Origin: JAIVGV01 sp032229975
GTDB lineage: Bacteria; Acidobacteriota; Blastocatellia; Pyrinomonadales; Pyrinomonadaceae
Direction of reading: 5' to 3'
Assembly (NCBI GenBank): GCA_032229975.1
Contig: JAVXVG010000023.1
Coordinates: 15,365 to 79,364 of the forward strand
Length of the DNA stretch: 64,000 nucleotides
The notes beneath the pieces are model-generated. The model worked only from the letters and a program-made list of their open reading frames with translations, did not search any database and was not told the DNA's origin. A program made the position numbers and the translations under genes. The stretch's first letter is position 1; the number at the start of each line of letters is the position of its first letter. Shown in pieces: positions 33,328 through 42,012 of this stretch.

Positions 33328-34752
33328 ATGAGCCGTCTCCATAAAAGTTTATCCGCACTGTGGGCCACCGTGTTGCTGTGTGCAATCGCGCCCGCGCCCC
33401 TACAAGCGCAAGTCAAGACGCCGCGACTTGAGTTCAAAGAGCGCAGGCTCGCGAACGGGCTGCGCGTGTTGAGCGCGCCTGACAAATCGAGCCCGACCGT
33501 GGCGATACAGGTCTGGTACAAGGTCGGCTCGAAGGACGACCCGGATGGCCGCAGTGGCTTCGCGCATCTCTTCGAGCACATCATGTTCAAATCGACGAAG
33601 AACATGAAGTCGGAGATGATGGATCGTCTGACAGAAGACGTAGGCGGCGAGAACAACGCCTTTACGCAAGACGACGTGACGGTCTATTACGAGGTCATCC
33701 CGTCGAACTACCTCGAAACTTTGATCTGGGCCGAAGCCGAGCGCATGGGCTCGCTCAACGTGGACGACGCGAACTTCAAGTCGGAGCGCGACGTGGTGAA
33801 GGAAGAGTTTCGCCAGCGCATTCTCGCGCCGCCTTACGGCAAGCTCTTTTATCTGCTTGAGCAGAAGTCGTTCGCGAAGCATCCTTACAAACGGCCCGGC
33901 ATCGGCAGCATCGAGGAGTTGGACGCCTCTTCGCTCAAGGACGTGCAGGACTTTCACTCGACCTTCTACCGGCCCGACAACGCGACGCTCGTCGTCGTCG
34001 GCGACTTCGATCAGTCGCAGCTCGACGCGTGGATCGACAAATACTTCAACGTGGTCGCGAAGCCCGACCGGCCCCTGCCGCGCGTGACCGCGAAAGAACC
34101 CGCGCGCACGGGCGAGCTGCGCTCGGTCGAGTTCGGTCAGAACGTGCCGCTCTCTGCGGTGGCCTTCACGTACCTGCTGCCGCCAAAGGCAGACCCGGAC
34201 ATCGACGCTTTGCGTGTCGCCGAAGTGATCCTGTCGGGCGGCGAGTCGTCGCGTCTCTATCGTTCGCTCGTTTATGAGCAGCAACTCGCGCAGGAGGCCA
34301 GCGCGCAGACAGACCTGCGCGAAGACGCGAGCCTCTTCGACTTCATCACCATCCTCGCAAGCGAGAAGAAGCCGGAGGAGGTAGAGCGGGCCCTGCTCGC
34401 AGAGATCAAGAAGATGCAGGACGCGCCCGTCACACCGGCGGAGCTTGAGAAAGCGAAGAACCAGCTCGTCACGGGCCGACTTCACGAGCTTGAGACGAAC
34501 AACGGCAAGGCCCTCGCTCTCGGCGACGCCGCGACGCTGCTCGGCGATCCGAATCACGTCAACACAGACCTCGCGCGCCTCTCAAAGATCACCGCCGCCG
34601 ACGTGCAGCGCGTGATGAAGAAGTATCTGACGGATCAGAACCGGCTCGTGCTCTACTATCTGCCGGAGTCGATGCGTAAACCCGCAGGCTCGTCCACGAC
34701 CGACAAGACGAACAACAACGCTCGGACGAGCGCGACGAAGGGAGGGAAGTAA
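33328..34752 (+). CDS. M16 zinc peptidase, catalytically complete subunit
   Basis: 474-residue exported M16 (pitrilysin/processing-peptidase-like) protein. A signal peptide is seen at the N-terminus (ALWATVLLCAIAPAPLQAQ). The inverted zinc motif HLFEH is at residues 80-84, giving His80, Glu83 and His84, and a third ligand Glu lies in the downstream ETLIWAEAERMGSL region. Two M16 domains are present. It is followed one base later by a second M16 gene lacking the zinc motif, the usual arrangement of a catalytic and a non-catalytic partner. It probably degrades peptides in the periplasm. Confidence 0.92.
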   Translation: MSRLHKSLSALWATVLLCAIAPAPLQAQVKTPRLEFKERRLANGLRVLSAPDKSSPTVAIQVWYKVGSKDDPDGRSGFAHLFEHIMFKSTKNMKSEMMDRLTEDVGGENNAFTQDDVTVYYEVIPSNYLETLIWAEAERMGSLNVDDANFKSERDVVKEEFRQRILAPPYGKLFYLLEQKSFAKHPYKRPGIGSIEELDASSLKDVQDFHSTFYRPDNATLVVVGDFDQSQLDAWIDKYFNVVAKPDRPLPRVTAKEPARTGELRSVEFGQNVPLSAVAFTYLLPPKADPDIDALRVAEVILSGGESSRLYRSLVYEQQLAQEASAQTDLREDASLFDFITILASEKKPEEVERALLAEIKKMQDAPVTPAELEKAKNQLVTGRLHELETNNGKALALGDAATLLGDPNHVNTDLARLSKITAADVQRVMKKYLTDQNRLVLYYLPESMRKPAGSSTTDKTNNNARTSATKGGK

Positions 34753-34753
34753 G

Positions 34754-36262
34754 ATGAGTCTCACAGAGAAAATTTTTCACCAAACCTTCCACGCGCTCGC
34801 GCTCTATCTCTTCGTGCTTGCGCTTTCATCCGTCTCGGCCCTCGCGCAAGCAACACAACCGGCCCAGGTCGCCGCGCCACGCGCGACGCCTCCGCCGCCC
34901 GCCGCGCCGCGCTCCGTTCAATTCCCCGTGCCGCAGGAGCGCACGCTTGCCAATGGCTTGCGCGTCGTCGTCATCACGCGCTCCGACACGCCGCTCGTCG
35001 CCGCGCGCTTGATGATCAAGACGGGCGGCGAGGCTGATCCGGCCCAACTCGCAGGGCTCGCCGACGTGACCGCCTCGCTTCTGACAAAAGGCACGGCCAC
35101 TCGCAAGGCGACTGAGATCGCCGAAGCCATCGAAGCACTCGGCGGCTCGCTCAACGCGGGCGCACGCTGGGACTCGTCGAGCGCGAGCATCGATGTTGAG
35201 TCGTCGCGCCTCGGCGCGGCGATGACCATACTCGCCGATGTGGTTCGTAATCCGGTCTTCGAGAGCGAGGAGATCGAACGACTGCGACAGCAGTATCTAG
35301 ACGATCTCCGCGTCGCGCTCGGACAGCCCGGCGCGATTGCGCGCTTCGTCGCCGCGCGCGTCGTTTACGGCGATGCGCCTTACGGCCATTCTCTGTCGGG
35401 CACACTCGAATCGCTTGCGCAGATCAAGCGTGACAACATCATCCAGTTTCATCAGACCTACTACCGGCCCGACAACGCCGTCCTCGTCATCGGCGGCGAC
35501 GTGACTCCGGCGGAGGCATTCCGCACCGCCGAGAAACTATTCGGCGATTGGAAGCGGCCCGCCGCGATCTTTCCCGTGTCAACTGCGATGAAGGCGATGA
35601 TTGATGCGAAGCCGCGCGTGCTCGTTATCGACAAGCCGGACGCGGGGCAAGCCGCCGTGCTCGTCACGCGGCTCGGCATCAACCGCAGGGATCAAGACTT
35701 CTATCGCGGTCTCGTCGCCAATTCTGTCTTGAGCGGATATTCGGGCCGGCTCAATCAGGAGATACGCATCAAGCGCGGCCTTAGCTACGGCGCGGGAAGC
35801 TCGCTCGACGTGCGACGCGATGCGGGCCCCTTCGCCGCTTCGGCGCAGACGAAGAACGAGTCGGGCGCAGAGGTAGCGGAACTGCTGGTCGGCGAGCTCT
35901 CGCGACTCGCCAACGGCGATCTGCCCGACGCGGAGCTAACGCCGCGCAAGGCGAATCTCATCGGAGGCTTCGCGCGCAGCATGGAGACCGTGGGTGGCCT
36001 CGTCGCACAGGTCGCGAACCTCGCGCTCTATGGTCTGAGTTACGACGAGATGAATCGCTACGTGAGCAACGTCCAGTCGATCACCCCGGCGGACGTGAAG
36101 CGATTCGCTTCGACGCGCCTTCCGGCGCAGGGCGCGAGCATCATCGTCGTCGGCGATGCGAAGAAGTTCCTGCCCGCGCTCAAGGCGAAGTACCCGAACG
36201 TCGAGGTCATTCCCGTCTCCGAGTTGAACTACAACGGCGGCGCGCTGCGCAAAGCTCCTTGA
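34754..36262 (+). CDS. M16-like peptidase partner lacking the zinc motif
   Basis: 502 residues with an N-terminal signal peptide (LYLFVLALSSVSALAQA) and a Pro/Ala-rich linker. The M16 fold is clear (TLANGLRVVVITRSDTPLVAARLMIKTGGEADP), but where HxxEH should be the sequence reads QLAGLADVTASLLTKG, so zinc cannot be bound. The C-terminal domain has the Arg/Tyr substrate-clamp region (IRIKRGLSYGAGS). It starts one base after the active M16 gene, so they should be made together and form a heterodimer, as in alpha/beta processing peptidases. Confidence 0.9.
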   Translation: MSLTEKIFHQTFHALALYLFVLALSSVSALAQATQPAQVAAPRATPPPPAAPRSVQFPVPQERTLANGLRVVVITRSDTPLVAARLMIKTGGEADPAQLAGLADVTASLLTKGTATRKATEIAEAIEALGGSLNAGARWDSSSASIDVESSRLGAAMTILADVVRNPVFESEEIERLRQQYLDDLRVALGQPGAIARFVAARVVYGDAPYGHSLSGTLESLAQIKRDNIIQFHQTYYRPDNAVLVIGGDVTPAEAFRTAEKLFGDWKRPAAIFPVSTAMKAMIDAKPRVLVIDKPDAGQAAVLVTRLGINRRDQDFYRGLVANSVLSGYSGRLNQEIRIKRGLSYGAGSSLDVRRDAGPFAASAQTKNESGAEVAELLVGELSRLANGDLPDAELTPRKANLIGGFARSMETVGGLVAQVANLALYGLSYDEMNRYVSNVQSITPADVKRFASTRLPAQGASIIVVGDAKKFLPALKAKYPNVEVIPVSELNYNGGALRKAP

Positions 36263-36271
36263 GGCAGACAC

Positions 36272-36314
36272 GAGCGCGCGACGCCGATTCAAGGCGAATC
36301 GTCGTCGCGCGCTC
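36272..36314 (+). terminator. Long hairpin after the M16 pair
   Basis: 19-bp stem with a single mismatch (36272-36290 pairing with 36296-36314, beginning GAGCGCGCGACG) and a five-base loop, ten bases after the second M16 stop. There is no T-run afterwards, so it is a probable but atypical terminator. Confidence 0.6.
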
Positions 36315-36422
36315 AAACAATCGACAACACGCTCGCGCTTATTCTACTCCGCACGCAATGCGGCGGCAGAGACGAAAGCGATCCTCTCCTCGTCTCTCAT
36401 TTAATCGAGTGAGGTCTCAGCC

Positions 36423-37034
36423 ATGAACAAATTCACCAGCGCGAAACTGTTCGCGCGCATCGCCCTCTTCTCTCTCGTCGCGCTCACATCAAACTTCGCG
36501 CAGGAGCGCAAGCCCACGCCGCGCGAGTCTGCGCAGGACGACGCGATTGAGCATGCGAAGGGCAACGCCGATGTCGCCGCGCGACAGCTCACGAGCCCCG
36601 ATCCACTCGTGCGCCAGCGCGCGGCGGAGGAACTCGCGCGCCTCGCCGCCGCAGACAAGCGCAAGCTCGTCGAAGGCTATCGACTGCAAGAGAAGAACGA
36701 GCGCGTGCGCCTCGCGCTCGACTGGGCCTTGTATCGCACGGGCAAATCGGAAGCTCTCTTCAACGTCGTCCGCGCGCTTGATTCGGGCCGCTACAATCAG
36801 GCGCAATCTTATCTCGCGCAGATCGACACGCCCGCATCGCTTCATCCCTTCCTCACGCGCGTTAGCGGCTTGACGCTCGCGCGCCTCATCGAATCGCTCG
36901 CGCGCACAGGCGATGCGACGACACTCGATCTCGTCAAGCCTTACACGTCTTCCGCCGATCCAAAGGTGGCCTCAGCCGCGCGCTTCGCTGAGCGCGAGAT
37001 CGCGCATCGCCTCTCCACTCCTCAACCTGAGTAG
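36423..37034 (+). CDS. Secreted helical-repeat protein of unknown function
   Basis: 203 residues with a signal peptide (KLFARIALFSLVALTSNFAQ) and a GAGG ribosome-binding site eight bases upstream. The mature part consists of paired helices with Leu/Ala spacing (PLVRQRAAEELARLAAADKRKLV, then TLARLIESLARTGDATTLDLVKPY), resembling HEAT-type repeats. No catalytic motif was seen. It follows the M16 genes but is separated from them by a hairpin, so it is probably expressed independently. Confidence 0.7.
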   Translation: MNKFTSAKLFARIALFSLVALTSNFAQERKPTPRESAQDDAIEHAKGNADVAARQLTSPDPLVRQRAAEELARLAAADKRKLVEGYRLQEKNERVRLALDWALYRTGKSEALFNVVRALDSGRYNQAQSYLAQIDTPASLHPFLTRVSGLTLARLIESLARTGDATTLDLVKPYTSSADPKVASAARFAEREIAHRLSTPQPE

Positions 37035-37135
37035 CGAAACGAGATGTTCGTTGAATGTAGATCGGTGCGGGGATTAAGAGTGGTCGCGTGGCGCGTGATC
37101 GTCATGTCACGCGGGATCGAAGAGAGCAGAGGAGA

Positions 37136-37176
37136 GACAGGCGCGCGGGGTTTGCTTGAAGCCTCGCGCGCCTGTC
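37136..37176. terminator. Bidirectional terminator hairpin
   Basis: 15-bp stem with one mismatch (37136-37150 with 37162-37176, starting GACAGGCGCGCG) between two convergent genes. A C/T-rich stretch follows on the minus-strand side. The position fits termination of both genes. Confidence 0.65.
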
Positions 37177-37185
37177 AGGTTAAAG

Positions 37186-37563
37186 TTAAACGACCCGTAT
37201 GGTGAAGGCCTGCGTGAGATGACAGCCTGCGCTATCGGTCAACAGAACGAAGATGACGGTATCAGTCACCTCCGTTGGTTTCCCCGTTATCTTTCCGTTC
37301 GCATTGAGGTGCAAGCCGGCAGGTATTGTGCCGCTCGTGATCTCGAAGTGGTAGGGCGGATTGCCACCGATGGCTTCGATCTGAAACAGCGCAGGTTGAT
37401 CGAGATGAAAGTCGGGTAAGCTCTCGGTGAGGAACGTCAGCGTGCTGCAATCAGCCGCGACGCTGTTGTTGGGGCTGCTGCCCGAAACGTTTAATCTCGT
37501 TTTAGCGAGGACGAGAGTGGCAACGGCAAGAACGATCACAGCGAGGGCCACAATTCTTTTCAT
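37186..37563 (-). CDS. Small secreted Ig-like (putative Ig/He_PIG) protein
   Basis: 125 residues with a clear signal peptide (MKRIVALAVIVLAVATLVLAK) and AAGGAG seven bases before the ATG. The C-terminal 75 residues match the putative-Ig pattern GGNPPYHFEITSGTIPAGLHLNANGKITGKPTEVTD, a cadherin-like sandwich used in surface adhesins. Two cysteines flank the domain and could form a disulfide. It is monocistronic and of unknown role; one such domain alone is unusual, since they normally occur in tandem in large proteins. Confidence 0.8.
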   Translation of the reverse strand: MKRIVALAVIVLAVATLVLAKTRLNVSGSSPNNSVAADCSTLTFLTESLPDFHLDQPALFQIEAIGGNPPYHFEITSGTIPAGLHLNANGKITGKPTEVTDTVIFVLLTDSAGCHLTQAFTIRVV

Positions 37564-37811
37564 GAGATGCTCCTTTGGGTGAACCGGCGAGAACTCAAAG
37601 CGAGGGACAGAAGGCGAGGCACGAAAGCGACTTGCTTTTACTCCAATTATAACTACCAGTCAATCGGCAAGCCGCCGACAACCAGCGAAGTCGTCTCATA
37701 GATCATCGACGCTCTTTCAACATGCAACGCGTGGCCTCTCACTAACCCGTTCGACGCTCCACGCAATTTTGTCTTCGCCAGCTTTGCGGGTAGAGTATTC
37801 TCACACCCGTC

Positions 37812-39578
37812 ATGCACCGCAGCCTTCGTCCATTTCTCGATCTACTCGCGCGCGAAAACGATCTCATCCAAGTGGAAGCAGAGGTCGATCCCTGTCTCGA
37901 ACTGGCCGAAGTACATCGCCGCGTGATCGGAGAGGGTGGCCCCGCGTTGCTCTTCAAGAACGTCAAGGGCAGCCGCTATCCCGTGGTGACGAATCTTTTC
38001 GGCACGGCTCAACGCATCGAGCGCGCGTTCGGCGCAAAGCCCGAAGCGTTGGTGCGCGAGATGGTCAACGTCGCCGAGTCTCTGCTGCCGCCGCGACCGG
38101 GCAAGCTGTGGGCGCATCGTCATCTCGCAGTCGAAGCTCTGCGACTTGGCACGAAGAACGTGCGGCGCGCGCGGGTCGCTGAAGTTGTTGATCGACCCGC
38201 GCGGCTCGACGAGTTGCCGATCTTAACGACGTGGCAGGAGGACGGTGGCCCATTCGTTACGCTGCCGCTCGTTTACACGGAGCACCCGCGCAACGGTAAA
38301 CACAATCTCGGAATGTACCGGATGCAGCGTTTCGACGCCGGGACAACGGGGATGCATTGGCAGATACACAAAGGCGGCGGCTTTCATTATCACGAAGCGG
38401 AAGCCGTGAACGAGTCTCTGCCCGTCACGGTCTTTCTCGGCGGGCCACCCGCGCTCATACTCGCGGCAATCGCGCCGCTACCGGAAGACGTGCCCGAACT
38501 CATGCTCGCCTCGCTGCTCGCGGGCGAGAAGATCGGAATGAAAAAAAATGACGGCTCAACTCATCGGCTCGTCGCCGAAGCCGAGTTCGCGCTTGCCGGA
38601 CGTGTGCCGCCGCGTGAGCGCAGAGCCGAGGGCCCCTTTGGCGATCACTACGGCTACTATTCTCTGCAACACGATTACCCGGTCTTCCATGTCTATTCAG
38701 TCTTTCATCGTCGAGATGCGATCTATCCGGCGACCGTCGTTGGCAAGCCGCGTCAGGAAGACTTCTTCATCGGCGACTACTTGCAGCAACTGCTCGCGCC
38801 CGTCTTCCCGCTCGTGATGCCAAGCGTGCGCGACCTGTGGAGCTACGGCGAGACGGGCTTCCACTCGCTCGCCGCCGCAGTCGTGCGCGAGCGTTATCGA
38901 CGCGAGGCTCTGGTCTCAGCTTTCCGCATCCTCGGCGAAGGCCAGCTCTCGCTCACGAAGTTCCTGCTGCTCACGGACACGCCACAAGATTTGCGCGACT
39001 TCAAAAAATTGTTCGAGCACGTCCTCGCACGCTTCCGACCTGAGAGCGATCTCTTCATCTTCACCAACACCTCGATGGACACGCTCGACTACACGAGCGG
39101 CAAGGTGAACGAGGGCAGCAAAGCCGTCATGCTCGGACTCGGCGACGCCGTGCGCGATCTGCCGCGCGAGTTTCACAGCGCACTGCCGCAAGGCATCTCG
39201 CGCGTTGAAGTCTTCTGCGGCGGCTGTCTCGTCGTCGAAGGGGCCAGCTTCAAAGACGATCCCGATCTCGCTACGCGACTCGCGCGCGATGCGTCGCTCG
39301 CTGACTGGCAGATCGTCGTCGTGCATGACGACGCATCGGTCGCGCTCTCAGTCCCAGATTTCCTCTGGGCGACGTGGACGCGCTTCGAGCCAGCATCGGA
39401 CGTTCATGCTGCCGCGACGGAAGTGCGCAGGCATCATCTCGCCTATCGCGCGCCCATCGTCATCGACGCGCGCATGAAGCCCGGCTACCCGGATGAACTC
39501 TTCGTGCGTCCAGACATCGCCGAGTTAGTTGATCGACGTTGGGACGAATATTTTCCAAGCGGGCTGAACGTTCGATAG
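37812..39578 (+). CDS. UbiD-family prenylated-FMN decarboxylase
   Basis: 588 residues of the UbiD superfamily, which decarboxylates aromatic or alpha,beta-unsaturated acids using prenylated FMN, often in quinone synthesis. The cofactor and metal region is NLGMYRMQRFDAGTTGMHWQIHKGGG near 160-185, where Asn and Arg are spaced five apart as in UbiD/Fdc. The segment LAGRVPPRERRAEGPFGDHYGYYS near 265 supplies the catalytic Glu-Arg-Glu network. The length is greater than E. coli UbiD because of a C-terminal extension. The flavin monooxygenase that follows starts 26 bases after it, which supports a quinone or aromatic pathway. The substrate is not determinable here. Confidence 0.88.
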   Translation: MHRSLRPFLDLLARENDLIQVEAEVDPCLELAEVHRRVIGEGGPALLFKNVKGSRYPVVTNLFGTAQRIERAFGAKPEALVREMVNVAESLLPPRPGKLWAHRHLAVEALRLGTKNVRRARVAEVVDRPARLDELPILTTWQEDGGPFVTLPLVYTEHPRNGKHNLGMYRMQRFDAGTTGMHWQIHKGGGFHYHEAEAVNESLPVTVFLGGPPALILAAIAPLPEDVPELMLASLLAGEKIGMKKNDGSTHRLVAEAEFALAGRVPPRERRAEGPFGDHYGYYSLQHDYPVFHVYSVFHRRDAIYPATVVGKPRQEDFFIGDYLQQLLAPVFPLVMPSVRDLWSYGETGFHSLAAAVVRERYRREALVSAFRILGEGQLSLTKFLLLTDTPQDLRDFKKLFEHVLARFRPESDLFIFTNTSMDTLDYTSGKVNEGSKAVMLGLGDAVRDLPREFHSALPQGISRVEVFCGGCLVVEGASFKDDPDLATRLARDASLADWQIVVVHDDASVALSVPDFLWATWTRFEPASDVHAAATEVRRHHLAYRAPIVIDARMKPGYPDELFVRPDIAELVDRRWDEYFPSGLNVR

Positions 39579-39604
39579 TTGAACTTTGTGAATCGAGGCG
39601 TGCG

Positions 39605-40903
39605 GTGAGCAACGTTAAAGCGACTCACGATGAGGGCGAGAAGCAGATCGCCGAGTCGTTCGAGACGAGGTGCTGCGTCGTCGGAGCGGGGCCCGCAGGT
39701 GCGGTGCTCGCGCTCGTCCTCGCGCGCAACGGTGTGCCCGTCGTGCTCTTGGAAGCGCACGAAGATTTCGATAGAGACTTTCGCGGCGACACGCTCCACC
39801 CATCGGTCATGGAGATCATGGACGAGTTGGGGCTCGCGGATCGTTTGCTCGAACTGCGCCACACGAAGATTCAAACCGCAAACTTGATGACCACGTCGGG
39901 CCTCTTCACCATCGCAGACCTCGGCAGGCTCAAGACGAAGTTTCCGTATATCACGATGATGCCGCAGGTCTCGTTCATCGAGTTCATCGTCGCGGAGGCG
40001 AAACGTTATCCCGCGTTTCAGTTGCGACTTGGCGCGCGCGTCGAAGAGTTGATCGAAGAGAGTGGCGTGGTGCGCGGCGTGCGCTATCGCGACAATGATG
40101 GTGCGTGGCACGAAGTCCGCGCCGCGCTGACAGTCGGCGCGGATGGCCGCGGCTCGCGCGTGCGCCACCTGAGCGGGCTCGGTGAGGAGGCCATCAAAAC
40201 ATCACCACAGATGGACGTGCTCTGGTTTCGCGTGCCGCGCGCGGCGAACGACGCGGAAGGTTTCATCGCGCGCTTCGGCGGCGGCCATGCCCTCGTCATG
40301 CTCGACCGGCTTGAAGAGTGGCAGGTTGGCTACATCATTCTTAAAGGGACTTATCAGCAGGTGCGTGCGGCCGGTCTCGCTGCGCTGCGCCGCTCCTTCG
40401 CGGAGATCGCGCCGGAGTTCGCGGATCGCGCCGAAGGTTTGAAGGACTGGAAACAGATCGCAATGCTCTCGGTCGAATCGAGTCGCTTGAAGAAGTGGCA
40501 CAGGCCGGGCCTGCTGCTCGTCGGCGACGCTGCGCACGTCATGTCGCCCATCGGCGGCGTCGGCATCAACTACGCGATTCAAGACGCGGTAGCCACTGCG
40601 AACATCGTCGCCGATCCACTACGACGCGGCGAGGAAGTCGCAGACGATCAACTCCGACGCATTCAACGACAGCGCGAACTCCCCACACGCATCATCCAGA
40701 CCTTCCAAACCTTCGCGCAACGACAGGTCGTCGCCAATGCTCTGCGCTCGCAACAGATGATCAATGTCCCGCTCCCTCTACGTCTCCTCCTGCGCGTTCC
40801 ATTGATCCGCGACCTGCCCGCACGCCTCATCGCCTACGGCTTCCGCCCCGTGCACGTCCGCACCGATCTGCGGCAAGTGAAGGAAACCGAAACAAGAGGC
40901 TAG
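39605..40903 (+). CDS. FAD-dependent monooxygenase (PHBH/UbiH-like fold)
   Basis: 432 residues from GTG 39605, chosen for GAGG six bases upstream; the frame opens at 39539 inside ubiD. The N-terminal FAD-binding motif CVVGAGPAGAVLALVLARNG is near residue 25. LTVGADGRGSRVRHLSG near 158 and the second FAD motif LLVGDAAHVMSPIGGVGINYAIQDA near 300 identify the p-hydroxybenzoate-hydroxylase group. It probably hydroxylates an aromatic ring with NAD(P)H and O2. Its place after a UbiD-like decarboxylase suggests a shared quinone or aromatic pathway. Confidence 0.9.
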   Translation: MSNVKATHDEGEKQIAESFETRCCVVGAGPAGAVLALVLARNGVPVVLLEAHEDFDRDFRGDTLHPSVMEIMDELGLADRLLELRHTKIQTANLMTTSGLFTIADLGRLKTKFPYITMMPQVSFIEFIVAEAKRYPAFQLRLGARVEELIEESGVVRGVRYRDNDGAWHEVRAALTVGADGRGSRVRHLSGLGEEAIKTSPQMDVLWFRVPRAANDAEGFIARFGGGHALVMLDRLEEWQVGYIILKGTYQQVRAAGLAALRRSFAEIAPEFADRAEGLKDWKQIAMLSVESSRLKKWHRPGLLLVGDAAHVMSPIGGVGINYAIQDAVATANIVADPLRRGEEVADDQLRRIQRQRELPTRIIQTFQTFAQRQVVANALRSQQMINVPLPLRLLLRVPLIRDLPARLIAYGFRPVHVRTDLRQVKETETRG

Positions 40904-40966
40904 AGGTTAGAGATTAGTAAAAACATTCTTACTAACCTCTAACCTCTGCTCTCTAACCTCTGCTCT
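40897..40966. repeat. Heptamer array filling a convergent gap
   Basis: Left units are AGGCTAG, AGGTTAG and AGATTAG (40897-40917). Right units are CTAACCT, CTAACCT, CTGCTCT, CTAACCT and CTGCTCT (40932-40966). The arms are partly complementary and would form a hairpin. The array fills the whole 62-base space between the stop codons of two convergent genes and even supplies the TAG stop of the left gene. Confidence 0.8.
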
Positions 40967-41844
40967 CAAGGTGTGAACCGGCCGAGATACCAGTCGATGA
41001 TAGCGTGACCGAAAAGCAAACTGATGAATGCGCCTATGCCGAGGAAGATGCCGAAGGGGAGCATCATCTTCGTGTCGCGCTCGCCGCGTCTGAGCATGAG
41101 CGAGATGCCCGCGAGCGAGCCCGTGAGGACGCCGAGGAAGATCGTCAACACTGTCAGTCGCCAACCGAAGTATGCGCCGACCATGAACATCATCTTCACG
41201 TCGCCGAGTCCCATCGCTTCGACGCCTCTCAGTTTCTCCCATAGCCAACCGACGAGCCACAGTGAGCCGCCGCCCACAGCCGCGCCGAAGAGTGCGCCCG
41301 CGAGCGAGACCGTCCAATCGGGCGTCGCGCGCAGGAGGCCCTCGGCGAGAAAGCCCGCGCCGTAGAGATTCACGACGAGCACGCGCGCGACGAGAGCGAA
41401 GCCAACGCCGGGCAGAGTGATCACGTCGGGCAGGATCATATGCTCTGCGTCGATGAAGACGAGCGCGGTCAGAGCCGTGACGAAGACGAGATCGAAGGGC
41501 AGCGCGAGCGTTAGTCCGTCGCGCCAGAAGACGACGCCGAAGAGTGCGCCGACGAGAAGTTCGACCGCCGGGTAGCGCGCGGAGATCGGCGAGCGGCACG
41601 AGCGGCAGCGACCGCGCAAGACGGCATAGCTGATGACGGGAATGTTGTCGTAGGGCCGGATGGCCGCATCGCACGAAGGGCAGCGCGAGTTGGGAAAGAC
41701 AATGGACTGCTCGCGCGGCAGGCGATGGATGACGACGTTTAAGAAACTTCCGATCATCGCGCCGAGAACCGCGACAAAGGCGAGCGCGACGGGGAAGGGC
41801 AGAAGCTCTGCGCCCGTCGCGGGCGGAGTTTGAAAGAGGATCAT
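40966..41844 (-). CDS. pilD: Type IV prepilin peptidase / N-methyltransferase
   Basis: Membrane aspartyl protease that cleaves type IV pilin or type II secretion pseudopilin leader peptides and methylates the new N-terminus. 292 residues from ATG 41844; the frame opens at 41898. Features are GSFLNVVIHRLPRE near residue 30 and two CxxC zinc pairs (CPSC, CRSC) between about 54 and 82. The catalytic Asp residues lie in FIDAEHMILPD and GLGDVKMM. About eight hydrophobic helices are present. No pilin or secretion genes lie in the window, so its substrates are elsewhere. Confidence 0.93.
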   Translation of the reverse strand: MILFQTPPATGAELLPFPVALAFVAVLGAMIGSFLNVVIHRLPREQSIVFPNSRCPSCDAAIRPYDNIPVISYAVLRGRCRSCRSPISARYPAVELLVGALFGVVFWRDGLTLALPFDLVFVTALTALVFIDAEHMILPDVITLPGVGFALVARVLVVNLYGAGFLAEGLLRATPDWTVSLAGALFGAAVGGGSLWLVGWLWEKLRGVEAMGLGDVKMMFMVGAYFGWRLTVLTIFLGVLTGSLAGISLMLRRGERDTKMMLPFGIFLGIGAFISLLFGHAIIDWYLGRFTP

Positions 41845-42012
41845 GCTGCCAGTGTGAATCGAGCTGAAAGGTGTCGCGTGCTCGTCTGCTTGACGCACGC
41901 GCCGACGGCTGAGATATTAAAACTTCTCCCGCGATTGCGAAAGGCGCGTCCCGTTTGACGCGACAAGTATTTAACCACGGATGATGCGAACGTGGTGAAC
42001 TTTGATTAAGCG

